From Turicibacter sp. TJ11 (lineage in GTDB: Bacteria > Bacillota_I > Bacilli_A > MOL361 > Turicibacteraceae), in contig NZ_CP069349.1 of assembly GCF_021497505.1 (NCBI RefSeq), positions 1,955,001 to 2,019,000 of the forward strand: DNA of 64,000 bases, in the 5' to 3' direction. Under the pieces are notes generated by a model that worked only from the letters and a program-made list of their open reading frames with translations, did not search any database and had not been told where the DNA came from. Made by a program: the position numbers and the translations under genes. Below, one piece after another: positions 28,545-38,276 of this stretch; positions within the stretch are counted from its first letter, which is position 1, and every line of letters starts with the position of its first letter.

Positions 28545-29357
28545 TTAAACTTTTCTGATGCCATAACGAAGCGTTCCTTTGGTTTGAAGCCCACCAATTC
28601 CTGCAATTTGAGCAATTGTTTTCTCAATAGCTTCCCTTAAGTCTACTTGTTCTTCGTAAGGGGTAAGTGCTACAGTTGCCGCAATAATTGCAGGATCTAA
28701 CGCATGAATATTAATTCGCTTAGGAGAAGAAGCAAAATTTGCTCCTGATCCAATTAATGCCTCAAAGTGCGACTGACAAGCCCCTGCGATAACTATCAAA
28801 TAGTCTAGCGATGGCTCCATCTCACGTAAGGCATTGACTGTTTCAACAAAGTATTTAGAACTACGATACGAGCTCAAATCATCTTCATGCTCTTTATCTT
28901 CTAAAGCATCGTGACCAGTAATGACTACAATATTTGGTCTTAACCTTCTAACGAGTTCAGGTACTTTTACCTTCATATCCTTTTCCTCAACAGCGAAGGC
29001 TTGTGCATAAACTTTTGCATACTTGTACAACTTAATACTCTTCTGAAGGTACTCTTCATCTCCATCAACATGTAGAATCCTTCCGCTAATATAAAAATCC
29101 CCGTTATCATAGCTACGCATTTGGCTCATAACAGGTGGTAAAATTGTTCGATATTGATCAAATTCAACTTGTTCAGCTCGTTGATATTCTTCACTTGAGA
29201 TTACTTCTAAATCATTTAATGGAGCATCAGCTGTAAGTCGGAAAAAAATTCCCTTTAAATAGGCTGTTTCATCAACTATATTTTCAATTCGAAACATCGT
29301 ATCTGAGTTATAGGAACGTCTCCCAACAATATCTCCTACTTTGACTACCTCACTCAT
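28545..29357 (-). CDS. yabG: Sporulation-specific cysteine protease YabG
   Basis: Coat-modifying protease of the mother cell that trims several spore coat proteins. Conserved segments VKVGDIVGRRSYNSD at the start, ILHVDGDEEYLQKS, IVVITGHDALEDKE and IVIAGACQSHFEALI (with the probable catalytic Cys near residue 210) followed by FASSPKRINIHALDP. 270 residues from the ATG at 29357, preceded by GAGGTGAT. A sigma-K-type -10 (CATATAATA) lies about 17 bases upstream, in keeping with late mother-cell expression. Position next to ksgA is conserved. Confidence 0.95.
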   Translation of the reverse strand: MSEVVKVGDIVGRRSYNSDTMFRIENIVDETAYLKGIFFRLTADAPLNDLEVISSEEYQRAEQVEFDQYRTILPPVMSQMRSYDNGDFYISGRILHVDGDEEYLQKSIKLYKYAKVYAQAFAVEEKDMKVKVPELVRRLRPNIVVITGHDALEDKEHEDDLSSYRSSKYFVETVNALREMEPSLDYLIVIAGACQSHFEALIGSGANFASSPKRINIHALDPAIIAATVALTPYEEQVDLREAIEKTIAQIAGIGGLQTKGTLRYGIRKV

Positions 29358-29373
29358 CCTCATCACCTCACGT

Positions 29374-29382
29374 TATTATATG
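29374..29382 (-). promoter_or_regulatory. Sigma-K-like -10 element before yabG
   Basis: Minus-strand CATATAATA fits CATANNNTA exactly. The -35 position holds CC rather than AC. The mRNA leader would be very short. Confidence 0.5.
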
Positions 29383-29403
29383 TCGCAACTCCTTATTAGG
29401 AAC

Positions 29404-29442
29404 AAAAAAAGAAGGTCTTTTATTAGTAAAAGACCTTCTTTT
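29404..29442 (-). terminator. ksgA terminator
   Basis: AAAGAAGGTCTTTTA stem mirrored by TAAAAGACCTTCTTTTTTT, directly after the ksgA stop. Confidence 0.9.
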
Positions 29443-30318
<876 letters not shown>

Positions 30319-30330
30319 TTAATAACTCCT

Positions 30331-30888
30331 TTATTTTAACATTTCTAAGTGTTCTTCCGTTAGAGCGTCTACGACTTGTTGTTTTGTAATTCCAAACATC
30401 ATTAATCGTTTTTGAAGTTGTTTTCCATTAACATAACCAATGCCTAAAACTTGACTTAACCTTTCACGAACCTTTGCACTGTTTGAATGCCCAATTAGAC
30501 CAAAATCAAATAAAAATTGTGATTCTATTTCTTCAACCACCGTATTCTTAGGTGTAATTAAGTTTGTTAAAGCTTCTTTAATGGCTTCATCACTAGCGTG
30601 TTCGACTCCAAGACCACGTCCGTTTTTAGCAATCGCATCACCTTTTTGTAAGTGTGCATGCTTACAATCTGGAACGTACTGCATCACTGCTTGGCGAATT
30701 TTATTTCCTGGAAAATCAGGGTCAGTAAAAACAATGACTCCTCGTTGTTCTTGTAAAATTTTAATTCGATCTAAGACTTCCTGATTAATAGCTGATCCAT
30801 TAGTTTCTATCGTTTCAACCTCAGGATAAACTTCTTTTAAACGACGTGTGTCATCACGACCTTCTACAACTATTACTTCTTTAAACAT
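30331..30888 (-). CDS. rnmV: Ribonuclease M5
   Basis: Matures 5S rRNA from its precursor. TOPRIM domain at the N-terminus: EVIVVEGRDDTRRLKE carries the catalytic Glu and VIVFTDPDFPGNKIR the Asp-x-Asp. GRGLGVEHAS and the C-terminal DUF4093-like segment (GYVNGKQLQKRL) complete the family pattern. 185 residues. Upstream gene is the HD phosphohydrolase instead of tatD. Confidence 0.96.
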   Translation of the reverse strand: MFKEVIVVEGRDDTRRLKEVYPEVETIETNGSAINQEVLDRIKILQEQRGVIVFTDPDFPGNKIRQAVMQYVPDCKHAHLQKGDAIAKNGRGLGVEHASDEAIKEALTNLITPKNTVVEEIESQFLFDFGLIGHSNSAKVRERLSQVLGIGYVNGKQLQKRLMMFGITKQQVVDALTEEHLEMLK

Positions 30889-30915
30889 ACATTTTCCTCT
30901 ACTTCTTTTTTACTT

Positions 30916-32214
30916 TTACTTAACATTTTCGTATAGTAATTCAATGACTTTTTTCTTTACCTCTTCATTTTGACTTTCTGAAATTAAATCTAATGGAAAA
31001 TAAACTTTATGTTCTTGTTTTGGCTTCACTGCAATAATTCCCTTAATAATGGTCGATACTTCCGATATCTCTTGAATTGAACCATCGCGCATTAACAATT
31101 CGATGCAATCTGGTAAACAATTCGTTTTATGTCCATAATAATCATACGGTGTTTTAACACTATGATCAGTCAATAAATAATAGTCAGGATTAATCCCTAA
31201 CTCAATCATGTATTCTCTTATTTGTTTTAATTTTTCATGAGTTTCATCACTTGGTGTATAGTGAACCTCTTTTAATAAACGTCTGTTAATAAAGCGATCC
31301 GCTAAGTCGCTTAAAATAGGATCTTTTTCTTCCGCAAATAAAGAGGCATAATATAAAATCGTTGAATCGTCAAACTTCAAATAAGTTTCAACAGACGGTT
31401 CTTCTTCTAAAAATAAATCTTTAATCGCCCCTAGATGGCAGTTAAATTCATATCCTTCAAAAATTAACTCTCGAACACGATGAAGCATGCGCTGAATCAC
31501 TAAATCGAAGCTTCGTCCAGCTGAGTGTAAATAGACTTGCCAATACATTTGATAACGACTCATTAAATAGTCTTCAATGGCGTGCATTCCTGAAACTTTA
31601 TAAACAATCTTATTATTTACCACACGCATTGTTCTTAAAATACGCTCAACATCTATTTCACCATAAGGTGCCCCAGTAAAATAAGCATCACGAAGCAAAT
31701 AATCTAAGCGGTCCGCATCTAACTGGCTTGAAATAATATTAATCACTAACGGATTAGGATAAGTTTTATTAATGACGTCACGTACTTTTTTTGCAAATCC
31801 TTTTTGATAACCTTCTAATACACGATTGACTTCTGTATCTTCCATGATGATACGTTCAGTAAACAATTCATGGCGAACACTAAAAACTGCTTCAAAGGAA
31901 TGTGAAAATGGACCATGACCTAAATCATGAAGTAATGCAGCAGATAACACTAATAAACGTTCCTCTTCACTTAGCACTGTTTCTTGATGCATGAGTGCTC
32001 GAATAATTCGACGTGCCATTTCATACACCCCTAGTGAGTGTGAAAAGCGGCTATGCTCAGCCGTATGAAAGACCATATAAGTTCCGCCTAATTGCTTAAT
32101 ACGACGTAAACGTTGAACCTCTTTCGTTTGTATTAAATCCCAAATTAATTGATCATAGACATGGACATAACCATACACTGGATCTCTAAATACTTTTTCT
32201 TCTAACTTTGTCAT
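30916..32214 (-). CDS. HD-domain phosphohydrolase, YwfO/dNTPase-like
   Basis: Member of the dGTPase-like HD family; in related Firmicutes YwfO hydrolyses dNTPs. The metal-binding His/Asp set is present: HSRFSHSLGVYE near residue 54, LLHDLGHGPFSHSFE near 98, and SQLDADRLDYLLRDA near 165. 432 residues from the ATG at 32214 (GGTGATG just upstream). Cytosolic. The substrate in this organism is inferred from the family. It ends 27 bases before rnmV. Confidence 0.88.
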   Translation of the reverse strand: MTKLEEKVFRDPVYGYVHVYDQLIWDLIQTKEVQRLRRIKQLGGTYMVFHTAEHSRFSHSLGVYEMARRIIRALMHQETVLSEEERLLVLSAALLHDLGHGPFSHSFEAVFSVRHELFTERIIMEDTEVNRVLEGYQKGFAKKVRDVINKTYPNPLVINIISSQLDADRLDYLLRDAYFTGAPYGEIDVERILRTMRVVNNKIVYKVSGMHAIEDYLMSRYQMYWQVYLHSAGRSFDLVIQRMLHRVRELIFEGYEFNCHLGAIKDLFLEEEPSVETYLKFDDSTILYYASLFAEEKDPILSDLADRFINRRLLKEVHYTPSDETHEKLKQIREYMIELGINPDYYLLTDHSVKTPYDYYGHKTNCLPDCIELLMRDGSIQEISEVSTIIKGIIAVKPKQEHKVYFPLDLISESQNEEVKKKVIELLYENVK

Positions 32215-32419
32215 TAACATCACCAACTATATCTCATCATTATTATAAATAATGTAAAATTCTTTTTAATATAGTATAAGTATACCATATTATGAATAAA
32301 CTTGGCTTTAGACGACAAAACGTTTGCTAAATATTAAGGGTTACAGTCGGAATTTTGCAATAATATCATCTAAACTTGCTATACTAGCTATATAACAACT
32401 TTTTAAAGGGTGTGATTTC

Positions 32420-32737
32420 ATGTGTTTGAAAACAAGAGATGACTTTACTAATGATAAAGAATCTTTTTTAAGACATCATCAACTCTTTTCAATCCTCATT
32501 AAAGAAATTTACGATCTTCTCATCCTTCATCAAGCTCATTACTTAACAGGTACTCAAATATTTGAAAAATTAACACCTTTTTTAAAAGCTCGTCTATCCT
32601 TTGTCATCAAAAAAGAGCCACAAACTCATCCTTTATTTAAAGATGAATTAGAGATCATCTCTTATATTGCCGATTTATTAGTTGATAAGATTTCTAAGAT
32701 TCATCAAGTTAATCATCAATATGTTTATCTTCATTAA
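32420..32737 (+). CDS. Small protein of unknown function (105 residues)
   Basis: Open frame with ribosome site AAAGGGTGTGA before the ATG and an extended -10 promoter (TTGCTATACT near 32379) upstream; a terminator follows at 32777. The protein is helical-looking, with one Cys at position 2 and many Leu, Ile, His and Lys residues. It ends VNHQYVYLH. No membrane segment or signal peptide is clear. I do not recognise a family. It stands alone on the plus strand between two minus-strand genes, so it is an independently transcribed gene. Confidence 0.65.
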   Translation: MCLKTRDDFTNDKESFLRHHQLFSILIKEIYDLLILHQAHYLTGTQIFEKLTPFLKARLSFVIKKEPQTHPLFKDELEIISYIADLLVDKISKIHQVNHQYVYLH

Positions 32738-32776
32738 TTCTAATCTTATCTTTTACTACTTTTATGAAATACAAAC

Positions 32777-32822
32777 AAAAAAGACAAAAAAATCATTAAA
32801 ATTGATTTTTTTGTCTTTTTTA
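32777..32822. terminator. Bidirectional terminator
   Basis: AAAAAAGACAAAAAAATCA paired with TGATTTTTTTGTCTTTTTT between convergent genes. Confidence 0.88.
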
Positions 32823-32825
32823 AGC

Positions 32826-33077
32826 TTACTTCCCTAAAAACTCTTTTACCTTTTGGATTAATTCGTCTTCGTTTTCTGCTAAAATTGGCTTATTATTAAT
32901 AAAAACAAATGAACGATCACGACCAGGACCACAATATGATTGGCATCCTTGATAAATTTTTGCTTTTGGATCAATTTCTTTTAATCGTGGTAATAAAGTT
33001 GTTAAATTCGTTGCTTTACATTTATCACAAACGCGGAACTCATTTGGTTCAGCTAGTAAGTCATCTAAATTAAACAT
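32826..33077 (-). CDS. DUF1450 / YuzB-family protein
   Basis: Small cytosolic protein of the DUF1450 family, function unknown. It has a CDKC pair at about residues 18-21 and a second pair of Cys in [15 protein letters not shown], the family hallmark; the four cysteines could bind metal or an Fe-S centre, which is inference. [21 protein letters not shown] is the C-terminal signature (shown in part as FVFINNKPI). 83 residues. Single gene between a bidirectional terminator and pta. Confidence 0.85.
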   Translation of the reverse strand: MFNLDDLLAEPNEFRVCDKCKATNLTTLLPRLKEIDPKAKIYQGCQSYCGPGRDRSFVFINNKPILAENEDELIQKVKEFLGK

Positions 33078-33130
33078 CGATTACACCTTCCTTTTCTATT
33101 TTTTAAAGTGTATCTTTATAAAAGTTTATA

Positions 33131-33175
33131 AAAAAATGAGCTTTATGTCAACGAAAACACAAAGCTCACTTTTTT
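33131..33175 (-). terminator. pta terminator
   Basis: GAGCTTT/AAAGCTC stem with a long loop, then a T-run on the minus strand. Confidence 0.8.
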
Positions 33176-33209
33176 ATGATTTCTTAAAATCTAAGATTAT
33201 CTTTTATTC

Positions 33210-34175
33210 TTATAATAACGTTTGATTTGCAGTAATGATTGCTGTTCCGTAAACGTCTTCTGGAGAACATCCACGTGATAAGTCATTAACTGGTTTATTT
33301 AATCCAGCTAAGATTGGTCCGACTGCTTCAAATCCACCTAAACGTTGAGCAATTTTATATCCGATATTTCCAGCATTTAAATCAGGGAATACGAATACAT
33401 TCGCTTGTCCTGCAACTTTAGAATCTTTCGCTTTTGTTTTTGCTACAGCTGGAACAAAAGCAGCATCAAATTGTAATTCTCCATCGTAATCGAAATCTAA
33501 TTCCATTCCGTTTAAGATTTCCATTGCATCTGTTACTTTTTTCGTCTCTTCTGTTTTAGCTGATCCTTTTGTTGAGAAGCTTAATAATGCAACTTTAGGA
33601 TCAATATCAAACATACGCGCAACGCGTGCTGATTCGATCGCAAATTCAGCTAAATCACCACTTGTTGGGTTTGGATTAATCGCACAATCTGCAAAGATAT
33701 AACGCTCATCTCCACGTAACATTGCAAAATATCCGAATGTTTTTGAGATTCCTGGTTTTGTCTTAATAATTTGTAATGCTGGACGTACCGTATCTCCTGT
33801 TGAGTGAATCGCACCTGATACTAAACCTGCAGCTAATCCCATATGAACTAACATTGTTCCAAAGTAGTTAACATTTAAGACTAATTCACGTGCTTGTTCT
33901 TCAGTCACTTTTCCTTTACGAACAGCGACTAATTCCGCAACCATCTCATCTAATTTTTCATAATGTTTTGGATCGATGATTTCGCATCCTTCTAATGAAA
34001 AACTTCCCGCTGCTGCTTGAACTTCTTCTACTGATCCAATTAAAACTGGTTTTAACATGTTCTCACGTGCTAATAAGCTAGCTGCTTGAACCACGCGTGG
34101 TTCATTTCCTTCAGGAAAAACAATACGAATGTTTTTTCCAATAATTTGGTTTTTTAATGTTGTCATGATATCCAT
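33210..34175 (-). CDS. pta: Phosphate acetyltransferase
   Basis: Interconverts acetyl-CoA and acetyl phosphate, the first step of acetate production. Short Bacillus-type Pta (321 residues, only the catalytic domain). Signatures are RIVFPEGNEPRVVQAA, GLVSGAIHSTGDTVRPALQ (quoted in part), MLRGDERYIFADCAINP, LLSFSTKGSAKTE and FVFPDLNAGNIGYKI. AAGGTGG lies eight bases before the ATG. Acetyl-CoA would come from pyruvate formate-lyase encoded at 40628. No ack gene is in the window. Confidence 0.97.
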   Translation of the reverse strand: MDIMTTLKNQIIGKNIRIVFPEGNEPRVVQAASLLARENMLKPVLIGSVEEVQAAAGSFSLEGCEIIDPKHYEKLDEMVAELVAVRKGKVTEEQARELVLNVNYFGTMLVHMGLAAGLVSGAIHSTGDTVRPALQIIKTKPGISKTFGYFAMLRGDERYIFADCAINPNPTSGDLAEFAIESARVARMFDIDPKVALLSFSTKGSAKTEETKKVTDAMEILNGMELDFDYDGELQFDAAFVPAVAKTKAKDSKVAGQANVFVFPDLNAGNIGYKIAQRLGGFEAVGPILAGLNKPVNDLSRGCSPEDVYGTAIITANQTLL

Positions 34176-34271
34176 TTATTTTACCACCTTTAATGTATTT
34201 CATACTTTAATTGTACTCTTTTTTCAAAAAAAATAAAAGGTTAAGACCTTTTATTTTTTAAAATAATTTTA

Positions 34272-34300
34272 GCATCTTTCGTCAAATGAAACCATATGAT
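34272..34300 (+). promoter_or_regulatory. Sigma-E-like promoter of cwlJ-gerQ
   Basis: GCATCTT, 14-base spacer, CATATGAT. This matches the Bacillus sigma-E consensus (-35 KMATATT, -10 CATACANT) at 6 of 7 and 6 of 8 positions. It lies about 20 bases before the cwlJ start. Confidence 0.6.
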
Positions 34301-34318
34301 TAAGCGAGAGGTGATATC

Positions 34319-34741
34319 ATGGGAGTTATCCAATCAACTCAAAAAGAAGTTGAGTTACTCGCTCGACTCATGCGTGCTGAAGCCGAAAGTGATGGAGATA
34401 TGGGAATGTTGCTTGTGGGTAATGTTTGTGTCAATCGAGTGTTAGCAAACTGTCACGATTTTAGAAACATCCATACCATTGAGCAAATGGTCTTTCAATC
34501 ACCTGGTGGGTTTGAAGCAGTCCAATACGACTACTTTTATCAACGCGCCCGCGATAATGAAATTCGTTTAGCACACAGAGTTATTAATGGGGAACAGTTT
34601 GAACCGGCGACAACTGCGCTATGGTTTTACGACCCGTTCCAACCATCCTGTCCTGCTCAATTTTGGGGACAATGGAATTCAGGACGATATGGTGACCACT
34701 GCTTCTATATCCCACTTGAATCCGAACATTGTTATGACTGA
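34319..34741 (+). CDS. cwlJ: Spore cortex-lytic enzyme CwlJ
   Basis: Cell-wall hydrolase that degrades spore cortex peptidoglycan at germination. SleB/hydrolase-2 domain: LARLMRAEAESDGDMGM near residues 15-31 with the predicted catalytic Glu, VGNVCVNRVLA, IEQMVFQSPGGFEAV, TTALWFYDP and WNSGRYGDHCFYIP. 140 residues with no signal peptide, as for CwlJ, which is made in the mother cell and placed in the coat. AGAGGTGATATC precedes the ATG. gerQ, whose product CwlJ needs for coat localisation in Bacillus, follows 24 bases later. Confidence 0.96.
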   Translation: MGVIQSTQKEVELLARLMRAEAESDGDMGMLLVGNVCVNRVLANCHDFRNIHTIEQMVFQSPGGFEAVQYDYFYQRARDNEIRLAHRVINGEQFEPATTALWFYDPFQPSCPAQFWGQWNSGRYGDHCFYIPLESEHCYD

Positions 34742-34765
34742 GTGTAAATTGAAAGGAGAGAGATT

Positions 34766-35524
34766 ATGAGTTATTTTTATTCTTATCCTTATGGAGGAGC
34801 TATGCCAAATCCAGCTGATCCATATTGGAGATATCAACAAGCAAATCCAATGGGAGGAAACTTCACAACGGTTAATCCAAGTACAGTAGAACCACCTTTT
34901 CCATCTGGTGCGCATATTACGTCACAAACACCAACTGAACCTGGACAAGTTCCATCTAATATGACAAATAGCGGTAGCGGTTTATCATTTGGTGGGTTTG
35001 AAGTTCCTGTTGGAAATGCTCTTACCTTAGCACAAGGGGGATCTTATGTAAGTAACATCCTGCGATTAAATCGTGGAAAATTAGCGACTATCTACATGAC
35101 ATTCAGCGGAAATGATGCTGCAACTGCGCGACGTACCTTTGTAGGAATTATTGAAGCAGCGGGACGTGATCACATTATTATTAGTGATCCAAATACAGGT
35201 CATCGCTATGTCTTATTAACAGTGTACTTAGACTATGTTGAGTTCCCAGAAGAAATCAACTATTACTATCCATTAGATAATACAATTAATGTTGTTGATC
35301 CTGATTTATTTGAAAAATTCCCTACTTTAGGGGCGCTTTATAATTATCAAAAACAACAAGACGAACTTTATAAACAAAAATATCCTTACTACGATCAACT
35401 TCCTGAAAATTTAACTCATCACACTCAACAATCTGGAATGTACCCAACACAAGGTCAGGGACAATACCACAATCAATCTCAAGGACAACAAATGCCTTAC
35501 AGCAACAACAATGACCAATTTTAA
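34766..35524 (+). CDS. gerQ: Spore coat protein GerQ
   Basis: Coat protein needed for CwlJ localisation and Ca-DPA-triggered germination. The conserved core spans about residues 90-175: SYVSNILRLNRGKLATIYM, FVGIIEAAGRDHIIISDP, GHRYVLLTVYLDYVEF and EINYYYPL. It is flanked by a Pro/Asn-rich N-terminal region and a Gln/Tyr-rich tail of about 55 residues. In Bacillus GerQ is cross-linked by transglutaminase; the many Gln and Lys here would suit that (inference). At 252 residues it is longer than the Bacillus protein, mainly in the flanks. Confidence 0.96.
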   Translation: MSYFYSYPYGGAMPNPADPYWRYQQANPMGGNFTTVNPSTVEPPFPSGAHITSQTPTEPGQVPSNMTNSGSGLSFGGFEVPVGNALTLAQGGSYVSNILRLNRGKLATIYMTFSGNDAATARRTFVGIIEAAGRDHIIISDPNTGHRYVLLTVYLDYVEFPEEINYYYPLDNTINVVDPDLFEKFPTLGALYNYQKQQDELYKQKYPYYDQLPENLTHHTQQSGMYPTQGQGQYHNQSQGQQMPYSNNNDQF

Positions 35525-35561
35525 AAAAAAAGCATCTCTTCGTGCGAAGAGATGCTTTTTT
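35524..35561. terminator. Bidirectional terminator gerQ/ung
   Basis: AAAAAGCATCTCTTCG/CGAAGAGATGCTTTTTT with a 2-base loop between convergent gene ends. Confidence 0.92.
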
Positions 35562-36225
35562 AGTTTAACGACCAATCAATCGGTTTTAATCCTTTAGAAA
35601 CTAGGAACTCATTCGTTTTAGAAAAAGGCTGACTTCCAAAAAATCCACGACGAGCCGATAAAGGCGATGGATGTGGTGATTGAATAATAAAATGCTTACT
35701 TTCATCGATCAGTTTTTTCTTACTTTGTGCGTGCTTGCCCCATAAGATAAAAACAACAGGCGTATTTTTATCATTTAAAGATTTAAGGACAGCATCCGTA
35801 AACAACTCCCATCCCATTCCTGTGTGGGACATCGGTTGAGATGCTTTTACCGTTAACGTTGTATTTAATAACAAGACACCTTGTTTGGCCCACTTGCTCA
35901 AATCACCACTTGTTGGCTCAGGACACTTCACATCCTCGACTAACTCTTTAAAAATATTTCGAAGAGAAGGCGGAAACTTTGTTCCAGATTCCACTGAAAA
36001 ACTTAACCCATTAGCCTGATGTGGACCATGATAAGGATCTTGTCCCAAAATAACCACTTTAACCTCTGAATATGGTGTTAGTTTAAACGCATTAAAAACG
36101 GCTTCCTTAGGAGGATAAACAACCTCTTTTTCATACTGTTCATGCAACTTACTAAATAAATGTTTCATATACGGTTGATTCCACTGTTCTTTAAGAATTG
36201 GTTCCCAATCATTATGAATAATCAT
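35560..36225 (-). CDS. ung: Uracil-DNA glycosylase
   Basis: Family-1 UDG, removes uracil from DNA to start base-excision repair. VVILGQDPYHGPHQANGLSFSV near residue 60 (quoted in part as GQDPYHGP) holds the catalytic Asp; LLNTTLTV and the leucine-loop HPSPLSARRGFFG with the catalytic His are intact. 221 residues from the ATG at 36225, chosen for the upstream AAAGGGTG; an ATG eight codons earlier lacks a site. Confidence 0.97.
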   Translation of the reverse strand: MIIHNDWEPILKEQWNQPYMKHLFSKLHEQYEKEVVYPPKEAVFNAFKLTPYSEVKVVILGQDPYHGPHQANGLSFSVESGTKFPPSLRNIFKELVEDVKCPEPTSGDLSKWAKQGVLLLNTTLTVKASQPMSHTGMGWELFTDAVLKSLNDKNTPVVFILWGKHAQSKKKLIDESKHFIIQSPHPSPLSARRGFFGSQPFSKTNEFLVSKGLKPIDWSLN

Positions 36226-36251
36226 CACACTCACCCTTTCATATAACATTA

Positions 36252-36278
36252 AAAGAAAAGAACCTATTAACAGGTTCT
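36252..36278 (-). terminator. ecfT terminator
   Basis: AGAACCT/AGGTTCT stem with a 6-base loop, then TTTTCTTTT on the minus strand. Confidence 0.75.
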
Positions 36279-36283
36279 GCGAT

Positions 36284-37054
36284 TTAAATTAAAATAATAC
36301 TCGCTAAAACAAGCAGTCCACTCATTAAAACAAGCGAATCTTTCATTTTCCATCGTAACTGATAAATAGAGGTACGATTTTTCCCAACTATATAACCTCG
36401 ACATTCCATCGCATCCATCATCATCGTTAGTCTTTTAATCGTATTAGAGATGGCTGGAATAATAATGGACATTAATTTTGATAACTTCTCTTTAAACGGG
36501 ATTTCAGAAAAATCTAATCCTCTTGATTGTTGAGCAGCATAAATGAGTTTCACCTCATCTAAAATCATCGGTATTAATCGAATGGCTAGACTTGTCATAA
36601 AAGCAAACTGCTCCATCGATTGATTTTTTACAAGCGCCTTTGTCCCAGCGACGATTTCACTCGGTGCTGTAGTAAACGTTAATAAAGCTCCCATCATGAC
36701 AAATAAAATCATTTTGATCGCATAAAAAAACCCAATCAAAAATCCATCTATCGTCACACGAAAAATTCCAAAAGTAAACAAAACATTGCTTCCCTCAGTT
36801 AATGTAAAAAAGATAAGAAAAAACAAGTACATATACTTAAGAAACATCGCTTGCTTTACATAAAAAGATAAAGGAATTTTACTAAGGAAGATACAAAGGA
36901 TGGTTAAACTGATGGCGAGTAAAAGTTTTGACCACGTTGAAATAAAAATCATCATGATAATATTAAGAACCATCATTAATAATTTCACACGTGGATCTAA
37001 CGAATGATAAAATGATGGGATACTAATATATCTTCCAAGCCATAATTTTTTCAT
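36284..37054 (-). CDS. ECF transporter transmembrane (T) component
   Basis: EcfT/CbiQ-like membrane protein of energy-coupling-factor transporters. Five or more hydrophobic segments lie between about residues 22 and 150. They are followed by the cytosolic coupling region with two Ala/Ser-Arg-Gly boxes, AAQQSRGLD (about 176-184) and MECRGYIVG (about 215-223), which in characterised EcfT contact the two ATPases. A last hydrophobic segment closes the protein. 256 residues. It starts 13 bases after the Gx transporter gene, so the pair is an operon. No ATPase subunit gene is present nearby, so it would use a shared module encoded elsewhere. Confidence 0.85.
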   Translation of the reverse strand: MKKLWLGRYISIPSFYHSLDPRVKLLMMVLNIIMMIFISTWSKLLLAISLTILCIFLSKIPLSFYVKQAMFLKYMYLFFLIFFTLTEGSNVLFTFGIFRVTIDGFLIGFFYAIKMILFVMMGALLTFTTAPSEIVAGTKALVKNQSMEQFAFMTSLAIRLIPMILDEVKLIYAAQQSRGLDFSEIPFKEKLSKLMSIIIPAISNTIKRLTMMMDAMECRGYIVGKNRTSIYQLRWKMKDSLVLMSGLLVLASIILI

Positions 37055-37067
37055 TTATCTCTCTCCA

Positions 37068-37616
37068 TTAGTTATTTAATTTATAATGCTTGTTAAATAA
37101 TTCAAATTCATTTAAACGCGTCATCACTAATTTAGCTACTACTCCAATCACTACCCCTGTTAAAAGTCCAATTGGTAATAAAAACATCATATAATATGCA
37201 ATGGCTTTCGTTTTAATCAAAATCATCGCGACTAAAATTTGACCGATATTATGCATCACGCCACCGATCATACTAATTCCCATTAAACTAATATTTTCTT
37301 TTGAAGCTTTAAAGGCAACCATCATACAAACATAACTCAGTAGCGCGCCTACAAAACCATAAGCAAACATTGAGAACGTTCCAAGTAACAGCGTTGTTAA
37401 TACCGTCTTTAACATAATAACTAAAAACATATTTTTAAAATCTAAGTAATATAAACCGATCACAACCATAATATTAGCTAACCCTAGCTTCAACCCTGGG
37501 ATTGGCAGTTTAATCGGAAGCAACGATTCAATAATCCCTAAAACAATAGCTAACGCCCCAATCAAAACCACTAACATCATTTTTTCTAAATTCTCACGAT
37601 TTTTCTTTCGATTCAA
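37068..37616 (-). CDS. Gx transporter family / heptaprenyl diphosphate synthase component I-like protein
   Basis: Integral membrane protein of the COG4769 type, about five hydrophobic helices after a basic N-terminus. Conserved pieces are GIIESLLPIKLPIPGLKLGLAN (quoted in part as LPIPGLKLGLAN), TVLTTLLLGTFS and IGGVMHNIGQILVA. The family was named for heptaprenyl diphosphate synthase but resembles substrate-binding (S) components of ECF transporters. Pairing with an EcfT gene here supports a transport role (inference). A TTG start at 37616 with GAGGAGG nine bases upstream gives 182 residues; an ATG eight codons earlier contains the ribosome site. Confidence 0.8.
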   Translation of the reverse strand: MNRKKNRENLEKMMLVVLIGALAIVLGIIESLLPIKLPIPGLKLGLANIMVVIGLYYLDFKNMFLVIMLKTVLTTLLLGTFSMFAYGFVGALLSYVCMMVAFKASKENISLMGISMIGGVMHNIGQILVAMILIKTKAIAYYMMFLLPIGLLTGVVIGVVAKLVMTRLNEFELFNKHYKLNN

Positions 37617-37783
37617 CGATGATAACCTCCTCACTCTCATTCATCTTATTATATCACGAGGAGTTAATCAAAAAACACACTTTATCGACAAAATGTTAGC
37701 ACTTTAAAACTCTACTAATATTTGATAAAATGATACCATTCAAGATGTATAATTAAGCTTAACCGCTAATAGGAGGAATTTTA

Positions 37784-38203
37784 ATGAACCAGTGTATCTT
37801 CTGTAAAATTATTAATAAAGAAATTCCAGGTCATATTTTATTTGAAAACGAACATGTTTTAGCTTTCCTTGATATCTCTCAAACAACAAAAGGTCATACA
37901 TTAGTCATCCCTAAAAACCATGTAGAGGATGTTTTTTCAATGACTGAAGAAGATATGTGCCATGTCTTTTCAGTTGTACCGAAAATAGCTAATGCCTTAA
38001 AAACAACATTTGAAGCTGATGGAATGAACATTGTCAATAACAATAAGCCAGTAGCGGGTCAAACGGTTTTCCATTATCATGTTCACTTAATTCCACGTTA
38101 TAGTGACGAGGATTCATTCCAAATCCACTATACTAATAATATGTCAGCCTATACGCCTGAAGTATTAGCTACTTTAAAAGAAGAAATCTTATTAAATTTA
38201 TAA
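37784..38203 (+). CDS. HIT-family nucleotide-binding hydrolase
   Basis: Histidine-triad protein of the Hint/HinT branch, which hydrolyses nucleoside phosphoramidates or AMP conjugates. CIFCKIINKEIPG with a CxxC zinc-type pair at the N-terminus, DISQTTKGHTLVIPKNHVED, and the triad HYHVHLIPRY near residue 100. 139 residues. TAGGAGGAA precedes the ATG. Physiological substrate not deducible. Single gene with its own promoter-like TATAAT near 37748. Confidence 0.93.
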   Translation: MNQCIFCKIINKEIPGHILFENEHVLAFLDISQTTKGHTLVIPKNHVEDVFSMTEEDMCHVFSVVPKIANALKTTFEADGMNIVNNNKPVAGQTVFHYHVHLIPRYSDEDSFQIHYTNNMSAYTPEVLATLKEEILLNL

Positions 38204-38276
38204 TATCAATTACTGCTACACAATGATCTTCTAGTAAGAATTAAAATCTATTTCATATGAGAAAGAGGAGAAAGCT

